The position numbers were made by a program, and so were the translations under genes. A stretch of 64,000 nt of DNA from Microvelia longipes. Lineage: Eukaryota; Arthropoda; Insecta; Hemiptera; Veliidae. Of the stretch, positions 46,051 to 57,688 are shown piece by piece. Under the pieces are notes generated by a model. The model was not told where the DNA came from. It saw only the letters and a list, made by a program, of their open reading frames with translations, and searched no databases. The stretch is taken from positions 51,442,898 through 51,506,897 of the forward strand of contig JACMZG010001914.1 in the NCBI GenBank assembly GCA_018340805.1, read 5' to 3'. How positions within the stretch are numbered: position 1 is the stretch's first letter; each line of letters opens with the position of its first letter.

Positions 46051-46640
46051 GTGGAGGAGTTCATTTACCTGGGAACCTTAATAAACATAAAGGAAAAGGA
46101 AAGCGAGAAGGAGATAAGCAGAAGAATCGGACTAGGCTGGAGGAGCTACAATAGATATAAGCATCTGTTCAGATCAAAGGTGAGCATGGAAGCAAAAAAA
46201 GAAGCTTTGGACATCTTGTGTGCTACCTGTCATGATCTATGGTTGCGAAACATGGGCAATGTCAGAGAGAGTGATAAAGAAAATGAGGGTAGCACAGAGA
46301 AGAATGGAACGGTGCATGTTAAGAATTAGTCGGAGGGACAGAAAGACAAACGGATGGATTAGGGGTCAGACTAAGCTTGGAGATAGAAATAATGACGGAG
46401 AGGAAGTGGAAGTGGAGTGGTCATATAGTGAGGCTTGCTGACGACCGATTTACTCAGCAGATGTTATTTTGGTATCCAAGAGATTTGTCTAGGAAGCAAG
46501 GGAGACCTAGTATTCGATGGGATGAAGAGATGCGAAAAGTTAGCGACATCAAATGTGCTTGGCATAGAATAGCATACGATAGGGACGAATGGCGTAGATT
46601 ATCCAGAGTGTATTGTCAAGTTTACCTTTATAAAAATTAA
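46051..46640 (+). pseudogene. RTE-like LINE reverse transcriptase C-terminal fragment, frameshifted
   Basis: Three frames in succession give one continuous LINE-type C-terminal region. The first (about 46051-46210) has VEEFIYLGTLI, EKEISRRIGLGW and LFRSKVSMEAKKEAL. The second (about 46215-46380) has LPVMIYGCETWAMSE (YGCETW at 46238-46255) and RVAQRRMERCMLRIS, RDRKTNGWIR. The third (to 46638) has WSGHIVRLADDRFTQQ, WYPRD, GRPSIRWDEEMRKV and DRDEWRRL, then a stop. This order is typical of the end of RTE-related non-LTR ORF2 proteins (often labelled craniofacial development protein 2-like). Upstream domains are missing and TA/CA microsatellite sits at the 5' break, so it is a 5'-truncated dead copy. 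Confidence 0.88.
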
Positions 46641-47450
46641 TAAAAATATTAAAATATTGCATTGTTTATACATATAAATAAATGATAAATCAACAAATTA
46701 TGATAAAATTAAAAAAAAAATAAAATAAAATAATAATAAAATAATAGTTAAAATAAATACACAAACTATTATAAATAAAATAAATAGTAATCCTAATAAT
46801 AATAAAAAAAATAAGTAAAATAAAAAAAACAATTAAATTACAATAATAATTACAATAACACTAAATTATATCAAACAAAATAAATAAATACAATTACATA
46901 ATAAACACGCAAAAAACAAAAGCTTTCCAAAAATAAATATAATCAGAATTAAAAAGAAAAAGTAAAATAATTAAAAATTTTATATTAGACAATAAGACAA
47001 TAATATTAATTAAACATTTAATATTAATATGCATGGTATATAGAAATTTAATAATGATACAAAATGATATGTTATAGTAAGCTAAAATAGATATGTTAGT
47101 ATATAAATTTATATTAAAAATTTATTACGTAATAAATCTTATTTAATTAGTTTTGTATGCTATGAATTATGTTATAGTTAAGAAGTATTTAGAATTGTTT
47201 TTTGTGTTAAATAGTTAGTTATTGGAAAAGTATTGCATGCGAAGTTTGTAAGTAACTCTACCCCCAAAAGGGGAGCCTCGGCTATAGCCGAATAAAAACT
47301 GTTAAACCGAAATAAGTTATAAATTGTGTGTATGTTTCTAAATTTTGTATTCAGTTTTAATAAAGGCTTATAATATTATAAATATTATTTTATTTTATAA
47401 ATATTATATTATTTATTATAAATAATATATTTATTTATTATATTTATTAT
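46641..47450. other. A/T-rich DNA after the LINE, with paired hairpins
   Basis: ATAAAATAAAT-type low-complexity sequence to about 46900, then AT-rich unique DNA. At 47262-47273 CCCC-AAAA-GGGG and at 47278-47291 the perfect palindrome TCGGCTATAGCCGA stand next to each other, followed by AATAAAAACTG. No gene. Confidence 0.5.
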
Positions 47451-47794
<344 letters not shown>

Positions 47795-47849
47795 TAACAT
47801 GCACCAATAGAGGGAATTAGTATCATTATTATTGATTATATAGTTAATA

Positions 47850-50228
47850 ACACTAGTAATGCGTTGCATCAAGAACTCACGTCAAAGAATACATAAAAAA
47901 ATATTTATTTAAAGCAAGCGAAATGAGTTTATTAAAACATTCGAATGCTATACTATTTTAAAGTATAAACTCAAAAAGGCTCGCTTCGCTTGCTAGTTTA
48001 GGTATCTTAAACATTTACATAGTAAAAAAGGCTCGCTTTGCTCGCTAGATTGCTTATATTTATAATAATACAAAGATAAAAAAGGGCTCGCTTCGCTCGC
48101 TAGATTGCTTATATTTATAATAATACAGAGTTAAAAAAAGGCTCGCTTCGCTAGCTAGATTGCGTATATTTATAAAAATACATAGTGAAAAAGGCTCACT
48201 TCGCACGCTAGATCGCTTATATTTGAAATAATACAAAGTTAAAAATAGGCTCGCTTCGCTCGCTAGATTGCTTATATTTATAATAAAATATAAAGTAAAA
48301 AAGACTCGCTTCGCTCGCTAGATTGTGTAGATTTATATTAATGCATAGTAAAAAAGGCTCGCTTCGCTCGCATAATTGCGTATATTTATAATGATAAATA
48401 TATATATATTTATAATGATACTTCTTATAGAAGGCTCGCTTCGCTCGCTAGATTGCGTATATTTATATTAATGCATAGTAAAAAAGGCTCGCTTCGCTCG
48501 CTAGATAGCTATATTTATAATATTAAAAGTTAAAAATAGGCTCGCTTCGCTCGCTAGATAGCTTTATATTTATAATAATACAAAGTTAAAAATAGGCTCG
48601 CTTCGCTCGCTAGATTGCTTATATTTATAATAAAATATATTGTAAAAAAGGCTCGCTTCGCTCGCTTTTTTGCGTATATTTATAATAATAAATAGTAAAA
48701 AAAGTCTCGCTTCGCTCGCTTGATTGCGTAGATTTATATTCATGCATAGTAAAAGAAGGCTCGCTTCGCTCGCTAGATTGCTTATATTTATAATAAAATA
48801 TATGTAAATAAGGCTCGCTTCGCTCGCTAGATTGCGTAGATTTATATTGATGCAAGTAAAAAAGGCTCGCTTTGCTCGCTAGATTGCGTATTTTTATAAT
48901 AATACATAGAAAAGAAGGCTCGCTTCGCTCGCTAGATTGCTTATATTTATAATAAAATATATTGTAAAAAAGGTTCGCGTCGCTCGCTTTTTTGCGGATA
49001 TTTATAATAATAAAAGTAAAAGAAGGCTCGCTTCGCTCGCTAGATTGCTTATATTTATAATAAAATATATTGTAAAAAAGGCTCGCGTCGCTCGCTTTTT
49101 TGCGTATATTTATAATAATAAATAGTAAAAGAAGGCTCGCTTCGCTCGCTAGATTGCTTATATTTAATATTAATGCATTGCAAAAAAGGCTCGCTTCGCT
49201 CGCTAAATTGCTTATATTTATAATAAAATATATTGTAATAAGGCTCGCTTCGCTTGCTAGATTGCGTATGTTTAAAAAAATATATTGTAAAAAAGGCTCG
49301 CTTCGCTCGCTTTTTTGCTTATATTTAATATTAATGTGTAGTAAAAAAGGCTCGCTTCGCTCGCTTGATTGCGTATGTTTATAATAATACATAGTTAAAA
49401 AGGCTCGCTTTAAATTTTATTTTTTTGAGTTTATTATTTTAGCCGCCATTTTTAAATTATTAAAAAAATTTGAAATGTTGACCATGTAAATATATTTTCT
49501 TTTTCTACTCTTTAAGAGCTTTTAAACGATATACAACACGATTTTTTGCTCAAAAATTTTTATCCGGTCCGCCATATTGGCCGCCATTTTGAAAATATTT
49601 TTCGGAATATTACCAAAAACTATACAGCTCTGACATATAGTTAATTTTACTTGTATAAAAGTATCTTAAGTATATTACAATAGATCTTTATCTTGTAAAT
49701 TCTTATAAAATTAGTAAAAACTAATTATTATATTAAATTATGGCCGCCATGTTGAATTTTTCGAAATTTAGTATATATCATTTTTTGTTCTACTAATCAA
49801 GAGCTTTACAACGATATATTACTCGAGTAATTCCTATAATTTTAAATTTTTTGAGTTCATTATTTTAGCCGCTATTTTTAAATTATTCAAAAAAATTTAA
49901 AATGCTGACCATGAAACATATATTTTCTTTTTCTACTCTTTAAGAGCTTTGAAACGATATACAACACGATTTTTTCGCTCAAAATTTTTTTTATCCGGTC
50001 CGCCATTTTGGCTGCCATTTTGAAAATATTTTTCGGAATATTACCAAAAACTATACAGCTCTGACACATAATTAGTTTTACCTGTATACAAAATTTTATC
50101 AAAATCGGTCAATTTTTCCGGCAGTTATCGCGACACGTACAAACAAACACACAAACACACAAACATACAAACAAACATACGCGTCGTCCCAATCTTCTGA
50201 ATGTAAGAACTCACTTACGTTCGTTCAA
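47850..50228 (-). mobile_element. H2: Helitron/Helentron-like element, copy 2 (expanded array)
   Basis: Inverted relative to 13748-15231 and about 900 bp longer because of the array. The 3' end is at low coordinates: ACACTAGTAATGCGTTGCAT (hairpin ATGC-GTT-GCAT reversed). The 5' end is at 50190-50228 (GTAAGAACTCACTTACGTTC). In between are two blocks of CCATTTTGAAAATATTTTTC, CAAAAACTATACAGCTCTG and GAGCTTTACAACGATATA. Near the 5' end are AAACAAACACACAAACACAC tracts. Both copies contain no long coding frame outside the array. Confidence 0.6.
47970..49415 (-). repeat. ~53-bp tandem array inside H2 copy 2, ~27 units
   Basis: Units of GGCTCGCTTCGCTCGCTAGA, TTGCTTATATTTATAATAA and an A-rich linker, about 52-60 bp. 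From about 48600 two or three unit variants alternate (ones ending CTAGATTG, ones ending CTTTTTTGCG), giving a higher-order pattern. A 255-codon minus-strand frame over 48625-49392 is produced by the array. Confidence 0.9.
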
Positions 50229-50769
50229 AAATGTTTGGCTTTTATTATTTATTTTTATTTTCAAAACTAAAAGGAATATTGCATAAAACAATAACACTCC
50301 ATTTAATTCACTAATGTAAGACAAAATTTAAAAAAACAATACTTAACCCAAGAACATGCGTTAGTATGGAGGGGAGGGGGAAGGGTAAGATAGGATAAGC
50401 AGAGACGTCAGAGGAAAAGAAAAACAAGGCTTAGAGAGGAAAACAGATACGTTTTGTTTTTCTAGGACTTGGGTAATTTCGTTACCTCGTCCTTATGAAA
50501 CGTTTTTATCGTAGAAATGTCAACATTTCAGGTCTGGGACAAGTTTTTCGTATTTTAATATTACTTCCCTGTCTATAGAAGAGGGGGAAAGCTTTTAGTG
50601 CTTTAACAATAACTTAATTAATTTAAGGCTAAAGTTAACTTATTTTAGGGAATTTTCAAAGAAAAAATGAGCTTATAAGGTTGGGGTCATAAAGGGGATA
50701 GGGGTAAGGCATGGATTTTTGGAAGGAGGGGACTCACTGATCAAGAATATGTATGTATATATATTAAAT

Positions 50770-50827
<58 letters not shown>
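50770..50827. repeat. (TA)n microsatellite
   Basis: TA run followed by AAATAAATAAATA, just before the LINE scrap at 50866. Confidence 0.9.
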
Positions 50828-50833
<6 letters not shown>

Positions 50834-50865
50834 AATAAATAAATATAAATAAATAAAGCGAATGC

Positions 50866-51030
50866 TTAAAAGAGCCTGTCTGCAGATTTTGTGGGCTATC
50901 CTCTGAATCAGGAACACACACCATATTTGAATGTGAAGTCCTTGCATACAAGGGATTCATGTTATTTGGGAAATCTACCTTTAACAGAGTTGAAGACCCT
51001 AAAGAGGACTTAGTGGAAACAATCCTATAG
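50866..51030 (+). pseudogene. LINE ORF2 C-terminal CCHC-motif fragment
   Basis: A short frame in DNA, too small to stand out alone, reads EPVCRFCGLSSESGTHTIFE and then CEVLAYKGF. Cys at 50881 and 50890, His at 50917 and Cys at 50932 form C-x2-C-x8-H-x4-C. This motif followed by a Leu/Ala stretch and a Gly-Lys-x-Thr/Phe segment (LFGKSTF) and an acidic EDPKEDL tail closes the ORF2 of Jockey/R1/I-type non-LTR elements. A TAG follows at 51028. Everything upstream is replaced by TA microsatellite. The clade cannot be settled from so little. Confidence 0.7.
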
Positions 51031-51187
51031 AGCTAGAGATAAGAATGGGGAAGAAAAGAACAGTGCAGAGTCCAAGGAGCAACTACTAGAGAACCGCTAA
51101 TGCAAGTCCTGTACGGGTTGATTAGAAAACAGCAGCTGAGGATAGGAAACTATATAAAGAAAACCAAAATACCTATAAGAACCGGAT

Positions 51188-51366
51188 AATAGTACGACAC
51201 GCGGCTAAGATCAGTTAACAGCGTGGGCAAATAATAAGAGGGAGCCAATGAGGTTAGTCCTGGATGTTAAACCACGCCCTCAATTTCAAATCAGGCCAAT
51301 CTTATTGGTTCCTCAACACTATTTTCCCACGCTGTCAACTGATTTTAGCCGAGTGTCGTACTATAG
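51188..51366. mobile_element. T1-family MITE (~178 bp)
   Basis: AGTACGACACGCGGCTAAGA and TCAGTTAACAGCGTGGG at the left are mirrored by CCCACGCTGTCAACTGATTT and TAGCCGAGTGTCGTACT at the right. It has the same ends as the 930-bp element at 387-1315. Interior without coding capacity. Confidence 0.75.
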
Positions 51367-52278
51367 TCATCTAAAGAGATAACATCATAACAATTAGTCA
51401 AAACTTAATTGGTCAAATTTTGTATTATAAAGAATATTTTTTATTGTAGAGTAGTAAAAGCAAGTTAATAAGGTTCTTAGTTTTAATTTTTCAAGGAAAC
51501 GCAAAAAGACTGGACATCTATTTGTGTGCTAACTTTCATTTCTCTATCATAAACGAAGCGGAAGTTATGCCAGACACACTAACAGACGGACAGGACAGCA
51601 AGATGACAACTTGGAAAGTCATAAAAATGCCTGCAAGTGATAATCGTCAAATATCTTACGGATGTTTATGAACCCAATACTTCTATATTAGCGATTTTTT
51701 TCTGTACACTTAAAGGTAGACGATGTGGAAAAGAAGTAAAAAGTCCATACAATGTTTTAACAATTTTTTCAAACATTTTTTTTTAATTTAAAAATAATAA
51801 AATAAAAAAAGGTAAAATAACAGGAAAACGTATTGTTTCATAAAATATCAGAATGCTTAAGCAGAAGAAAGAGAACTATAAAAAGTTGGGTTAGTACTCA
51901 CACAATATAAAATAAATATAATGCATTTCTATTCCAACCCAACGCACGTCTCACTAGAGAGAAATAAAAGAATTTTCTATAGCTATTTGATATTAAATAA
52001 TATTTTGAAAATAATTTTACAACATTAAAGTTTGCAACTTTTAAGTTACGACCTTCTGGGCTTAACAAAAAATAAAGATACATGGAGGGACTACATTAGC
52101 TTAGATCAAGTGCTTGAACTTAAAACTTGTAAACAGTGGTCTGTACTTATCAGGAACCAAACGAAACTTCGAAAGAAATAGACGTTAAATAAAACTTAAG
52201 GTCTTCCGATGGGGACCGTTTCAATGTAGAGCATGAATCTGGCGTTACATGAATGAAAACACCACAGTAAAAACTATT

Positions 52279-52414
52279 CAAGCTTTTGAGGAGGAATAGG
52301 TCCAAAATAATAAATAAAACTAGTTTTTATTTAAATAATAATAAATTATTTAATAATAAATCAAAATAATAATAAATAATTTATTATGTTAGACCTATTC
52401 CTCCTCAAAAGCCT
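52279..52414. mobile_element. T5: ~135-bp MITE-like hairpin element
   Basis: AAGCTTTTGAGGAGGAATAG plus GTC at the left and GACCTATTCCTCCTCAAAAG plus CCTT at the right are inverted copies with one mismatch. The centre is AATAATAAAT repeats. Confidence 0.65.
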
Positions 52415-52489
52415 TAATAATTTAAAATAGAGGTCCCTATAAAGTTTTTTATCCTTAACACTAAAAACCTGACCTGTTATAAAGAGCAT

Positions 52490-52570
52490 TTTGTTTTCAT
52501 CCATGGTGGTTTCGGGGTTTTATGCTAACACAATACTTTTCATTCAACTACGGTATAAATAAGGAAAAGT
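52490..52570 (-). mobile_element. H1 5'-end fragment adjoining SINE S1
   Basis: TGGTTTCGGGGTTTTATGC, AACACAATACTTTTCATTC and ACGGTATAAATAAGGAAAAG match the H1 5' end. S1 inserted right at its outer edge. Confidence 0.65.
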
Positions 52571-52581
52571 AATGGAAGGCA

Positions 52582-52812
52582 GTCTGCCTCCGTGGCCGTG
52601 ATCGTAAAGGCGTTCGATTTCGGCACCGGAGGTCCGGGGTTCGCAGCCCGGGCTATGCTCTAAGATTTTATGAATAGTATTTGTATTAAAAAGATTTCGC
52701 CAACTTTAATTAATTCTTAGAGTGTAGTAGATGCAACCCACCTGAGGAGGTTCCCGCAGGGTGAAACCCTGATGGGCCGAAAGGCCCTAAAACGGGCATT
52801 TCATTTCATTTC
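52582..52812 (+). mobile_element. S1: tRNA-derived SINE, copy 2, with target-site duplication
   Basis: Starts GTCTGCCTCCGTGGCCGTG, then TCGTAAAGGCGTTCGATTTC, B-box-like GGGGTTCGCAGCCC (about 52637-52650), CAACCCACCTGAGG, TGATGGGCCGAAAGGCCC and a tail of GCATTTCATTTCATTTC. An exact 11-bp duplication AATGGAAGGCA lies at 52571-52581 and 52813-52823. The clean duplication and near-identity to the other copy suggest fairly recent insertion. Confidence 0.88.
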
Positions 52813-53534
52813 AATGGAAGGCAAACGATTCCCAACACTAGATTTTTAGCAAAACCAGCCTAGTTTAAAACTAACAGAAACTGCATAGTCATTCTTATTT
52901 GCAAGAGTCGGCAGGATATCTGTTTTAATAAAAAGGAAAAAGACGTATTATAAAAACCCTAAGATCTTATTTCTTTAAACCTTTTGTTTATAATGAAGAT
53001 GAAAAAGAACAATCAAAAACAATTATTATTGAGAGGTAAAAGACACAAAGAAGAAATAATGAGAAGAATAAAGAGAAAACATTACTTTTACAGCCTGGGT
53101 GAAGAAGAGGAAGAACAAAGACTCACCCACATAGTTCTACTTGAGCTCACATTACATCATTTCTTCTTTAAGATCCATTATTCTTCTTTAAACGCATTCT
53201 TTAGAGAAAAGAGGAGCGGTGGGATTAAGAGCACGTATGTTTATTAAGAGCTGCGCGCTTCTCTTTAAGAGAAATCTTAATTGAAATCATTAACATTTTA
53301 AAATGATATCTTTAAAATTATCCTCAACATGAAAAATGTCAAAATTAAAAGAATTTTGACTTGCTTTAATATCTTAAAGATTTATCTTATGTTTTAAGGA
53401 AAACATACGATATAAAGGTATGTAACCATATGAAATACATGTGGTTACATAAACAAAAAAATAAAATATGTAAACTATGTAGAATAAATAAATTAAACAA
53501 ATATATAAATAAACATATTGTATAAAGTAATGAT

Positions 53535-54198
53535 AATCCTCATCCTCCCTACTCCCTACTTTGGACTCGCTTCGCTCGTCCTCAGAATATAAAAGCTGTT
53601 AAATTTACACTGCATCACGTCTTCGGACACGCTTCGTTCGTTTTCAGATAGTAAATACATCCGTTTCATTCCATGGTCACCCATTCAGGAACTAAACAAG
53701 CTCAAAGCTCCTTAAACTTTTATAACATACCAAACATAATGCTGTATTGAAACGAAACTTGGCGAAATTATTTATTGTGTACGGGTTTACATTTGTACCA
53801 AATTTCAGCACAAGTAGATTATTTTCTGATTCCGCTCGTCCTCAAAATATACATGTTGTTAAATTTTTCATACTCCCTTTGCTCGTCCTCAGATATTAAA
53901 TATAGTCATATCGTTCCCAGTGGTCACCAATTCAAGCAGAGACTATGCTCGATGCTCTTTAATTTTTATGAACCAACAAAAGTCATAGATAGATATACTT
54001 GCCGTATTGAAACGAAACTTAGTTAACTTATTTATTACGTAATATATATATATAATTATATATATTATATATATTATATATATATATATCTATATATATA
54101 TATATATATTATATATATTATATATATATATATATATAATATATATATTAATATATATATATATATATATAATATATATATATATATTATATATATAA

Positions 54199-54282
<84 letters not shown>

Positions 54283-54690
54283 CGTAATATAGTTATAAGA
54301 AATTCAACTCAATTGGATTATTTGTCCATTTTGACAACTTAATAAAAATTATACAAAAGTATTTTGATAAAAATTGTACTAATGCAGATAATAAGATGCA
54401 TATATATTAGTCTTGTACATGACTACATGCACAAATTCGTGTTTTATGAACTATCGAAATTTTTACCGAGTCATTATTAGGGGTTAATGACGCCATAAAA
54501 AATATTTTCATAGATAGCATAACTACACCTTTAGACTGATTTTTGTACAAAGTTTCAAATCTCAAGCATAAATATACTGGGAGCTACAATGATAACTTAC
54601 ACACACACACAAATAAACAGAAACTTTGTAAGAACCACTTAGGAGGCCTCAAATAGTCTTGAAACGGATAATTCAAGTGACATCCCGGTC
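53535..54690 (-). mobile_element. H1 copy (or two overlapping copies) with internal TA expansion
   Basis: Two partial 3' halves come first: GGACTCGCTTCGCTCGTCC at 53562 and CCGCTCGTCCTCAAAATAT at 53833, each followed by the GTAAATACATCC/CATATCGTTCCC region and TATTGAAACGAAACTT. The second continues through TTATTTATTACGTAATA into a 240-bp TA block, then resumes at TATTTATACGTAATATAG and goes on through the rest of H1 (GAGTCATTATTAGGGGTTAA, GTACAAAGTTTCAAATC, ACACACACAAATAAACAG, TTGAAACGGATAATTC). Confidence 0.7.
54040..54282. repeat. (TA)n microsatellite inside H1
   Basis: TA with many phase slips, bounded on both sides by TACGTAATA of the H1 element. Confidence 0.95.
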
Positions 54691-54699
54691 TATATGTTT

Positions 54700-55320
54700 G
54701 TATATTTAAAACAACAAGAAAAGAAATGGTCCGGTAATCATTAGTTCATAAAATAATTAAATTAATATAAATCATAATGGTTAATTATTTACAGCAATAG
54801 CAAGACTAAACATTGTTTACGTCTTTTATTGTTTGGTATTGTGTCATACTAAACCCTCTTTGCATTCTTATTTTTCATAACATTATTGTGTTATTTTTGT
54901 ACTGTTTTGTATTTATCATTTTATTATCATAAATATACCGCTAATTTAATATTTAAATTATTGCGTTATTTCTAAAATAACACTTTCCGTTCGATGAATC
55001 ATGCACATGACATTTTACCGATATAATTTAAATATTTGAAAAATAAAGCAACATTAGATGCCTTTGCACCGACGGATTATCCGTCGAACCGAAAATAGAC
55101 CATACCGAGTTCTATATTGCTTGGAATTACTATTATAAAAAAAAAGTATTTACAATATCCAACAATCGTTTAAAATATCAGCTATTTGAATACATTTTTG
55201 AGGCAAACGATGCAAGCACACGTAAAGTAAATACATAAATTACCAACACATATGATTCAGTTGCTGTAATAATTAGTCAGAAAAATTTACCTGAAACAAA
55301 CAAAGAGAAAAATATTAGTT
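54700..55320. other. No gene recognised
   Basis: AT-rich; CACCGACGGATTATCCGTCG near 55070 is a short palindromic stretch (CGACGGAT/ATCCGTCG). Nothing else stands out. Confidence 0.4.
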
Positions 55321-55324
55321 CTAA

Positions 55325-55560
55325 ACAAAGAGTATATAGGAAAAGAAAGATATTTTTGGGATTTATTATTTCAGACAAGATAAAGTTAGTTCCGTAGCCA
55401 GCTAACAGGAGCGCTAGTATGCAATTTGGTAGTTTCACTATCCAACTACGAGAATGCGCCACTGTCGTCTTATTTTAGCAAACAACTTCCGCTACAACAA
55501 TGATTTATCCATTTTTTTATAATAATGACTAGCTTCAAGTAGTTTCTAGGTTTTTATTAC
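55325..55560 (-). repeat. R4 dispersed repeat, copy 2
   Basis: Inverted relative to 4150-4400. Contains CCAGCTAACAGGAGCGCTAG, AACTACGAGAATGCGC, CTGTCGTCTTATTTTAGC and AGCTTCAAGTAGTTTC. The minus-strand frame is open for about 60 codons here, including the hydrophobic ILALLLAGYGTN, whereas copy 1 has a stop in the equivalent frame. Confidence 0.6.
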
Positions 55561-55569
55561 ATGAAACGA

Positions 55570-56290
55570 AAACAGAAGGCTTTGTTTCTAATCCTGGAAA
55601 GTAACATTTTAAATAATTATTTAAAACGTGTAAGAAGCTCCAGGGTAAAATAATCTTTATTTTTTCATTAAAAGTCTGGGCGGCAAAAAAAATAATTTAA
55701 TTGCTTTTAAAGCGTTTCCTATTTTTAATGGGTTACTTAAAATAATTACTTTAAAAATGAAGCTTTTTAAAATATAAATTAAGACATAATAAAAGACTTT
55801 AATATGACTTAATAAATAAATAAATCAAATTAGAGACAAAAACATTAATAAATAAAATAAAAATAAATACATTGAAAGAAGAGTAAATACATAGAGAAAA
55901 AAGTATAAAGACAGAGAAAAAATTAAAAGGGACGTAGATTATAAAAAAAATAAAAAGATTATTTTAAAAGATTTTAAATTAAAAAAAATTGCGATAAAAA
56001 GAACTCAGAGAACTTCATAAATAAATCGTTATGTACATGATTTATCACTATTACTAGTATCACAAACATAAAATTTGGTAGCCATGCTAAGTAAATTATG
56101 TTGAGCATATTTTATTGGCTCAACGCCCTTAGAATAAAGATTATAACTTTTACGAGTATATAATAGTAATGAAAGTAATTTTTTTATTTTTCTTATTTAT
56201 ACCGTACAATTTCTATAAGAGCAAGTATCTCGTTCTAAAGGAAAGAATTGATATATTTTCAATAACCAAATATACTTTTAACAATTCAAA
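55570..56290. other. A-rich DNA, no gene recognised
   Basis: Long A-rich runs (AATAAATAAATAAATC, GAGAAAAAATTAAAAGG). No feature supported. Confidence 0.4.
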
Positions 56291-56296
56291 AGTTTT

Positions 56297-56470
56297 ACTT
56301 TTCCTCATTTATACCTATAACGTAGGTCTATAGGAAAAGTATTGTGTTTGCTAAAAAATCGAAACCAGGTTGTCACCGGATTATCCGTTTCATGTGTTTT
56401 TAAGGCCTCCTAAGTGGTTTTTACAAAGTTGTCTGTCTGAGTGTGTGTATGCATATGTGTGTTCTTGCTT
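56297..56470 (+). mobile_element. H1 5'-end fragment
   Basis: TTTACTTTTCCTCATTTATA, CGTAGGTCTATAGGAAAAG, TATTGTGTTTGC, TGTCACCGGATTATCCG, TTTTAAGGCCTCCTAAGTGG and GTTGTCTGTCTGAGTGTGTG follow the H1 order, then C1-type sequence starts. Confidence 0.7.
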
Positions 56471-56885
56471 AAGGATCCGTTTATGCTTTATAACTTTAAA
56501 TGTTACTCTACCATCAAGTACTACTCGTAACTTTGACTGTATTTTTCAAAGAAAATGCAGACAATTACCTTGTTGGCTATACAAAACTATGCCTCTATAA
56601 TTGTCTTTGCACACCATTATTAGCACTAGTTTAATGTTCAGTTGATTTCTTTGATGGGTTTAGAGCATTTTCTTTAAAAATTGAATATTTATATCTAAAT
56701 TATATATGAAATAAAATAAACAAAAATTCTTCTTTAATTTTAGAAAAGTTTCGGGGAACCAACTTTTCCGTCATCAGGGACCTCTGTGTCGTAACCCGAG
56801 GTTCGACTCCCGCTATTACGCCTATCCGATTAGTGATTTTTTTTCCAAAAGAAATTTGCTAAAAGAGAATTAATGAAGTTGACAA
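56470..56885 (+). repeat. C1 repeat, degraded copy
   Basis: AAGTACTACTCGTAACTTTG and TTTTTCAAAGAAAATGCAGA match the C1 foldback core; TTTCGGGGAACCAACTTTTC, CATCAGGGACCTCTGTGTCG, AGGTTCGACTCCCGC and TTACGCCTATCCGATTAGT match the opposite C1 end (60265-60375). The long middle is deleted. Confidence 0.6.
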
Positions 56886-57688
56886 ATAAAACTTTTGATT
56901 CTTAAGACCCTCCTCTCTTTATTTCTACCACACTAACAACCATATGCGTCAACACTGCATACGTAAAACATATATGTGTGTGTTTTTTTTTATACAGAGC
57001 ATGCAAAGCAAAATTGACCTTACACCTTCCCATGTTAGTCATCCAAACAACTCTGGAGTGTCATTTTTTAAATAAAAATTTCCTAAAAAAGGTAGGATTA
57101 TCTTCCTAAAATAAAAGGACACTTTAAAAACAATTTTTACTTTTTTAACATTTTTATACTTAGTGTCAACTTTAAAGCCCTTGAGGGGGGGGAGGTCCAT
57201 AAAAAAATAAATGTGGGGTAGGTGCGCAAAATGGCAAAGGATGTAAATAGATAAAAGGCAAAATCCCGTTTAAGCTTGGACGGCCATAAAAGGGCTTTGG
57301 TTAAAGCATCATCGTCTAAACGCTAAATATATAACGAAATAGAATGAAATAAATGCTTTATCTATAATTATATAAGAAATATCCGATCTACTCTGTTAAA
57401 TGGTTTTATACGTAAGTATACTTGCGTGTAATTGTAATTTTGTAACTGTATGAAATATACTTGTCAATGTAAATCAGTGACATATATGTTAGGTTCTTAA
57501 AAATCTTACTGGACTACAACAGGGTAGAAAATGGAGGAATCGATAAGCAGACCTTTTCTTCTAGAACAGCCCAGCCCTTATACTTTTCAAACCAGAAAAA
57601 TATTTTTAAAGGTACTAAACTCAATATTTTTATTTATTTATACTAAGAAATTAAATTTGTAAAATTTTAGGTTCCCTCAGAACTGTTA

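Noticed and set aside
48625..49392. 255-codon minus-strand frame with SERSEP and LASEASL repeats
   Set aside because: It lies wholly in the H2 tandem array, switches repeat phase along its length and has no unique coding sequence.
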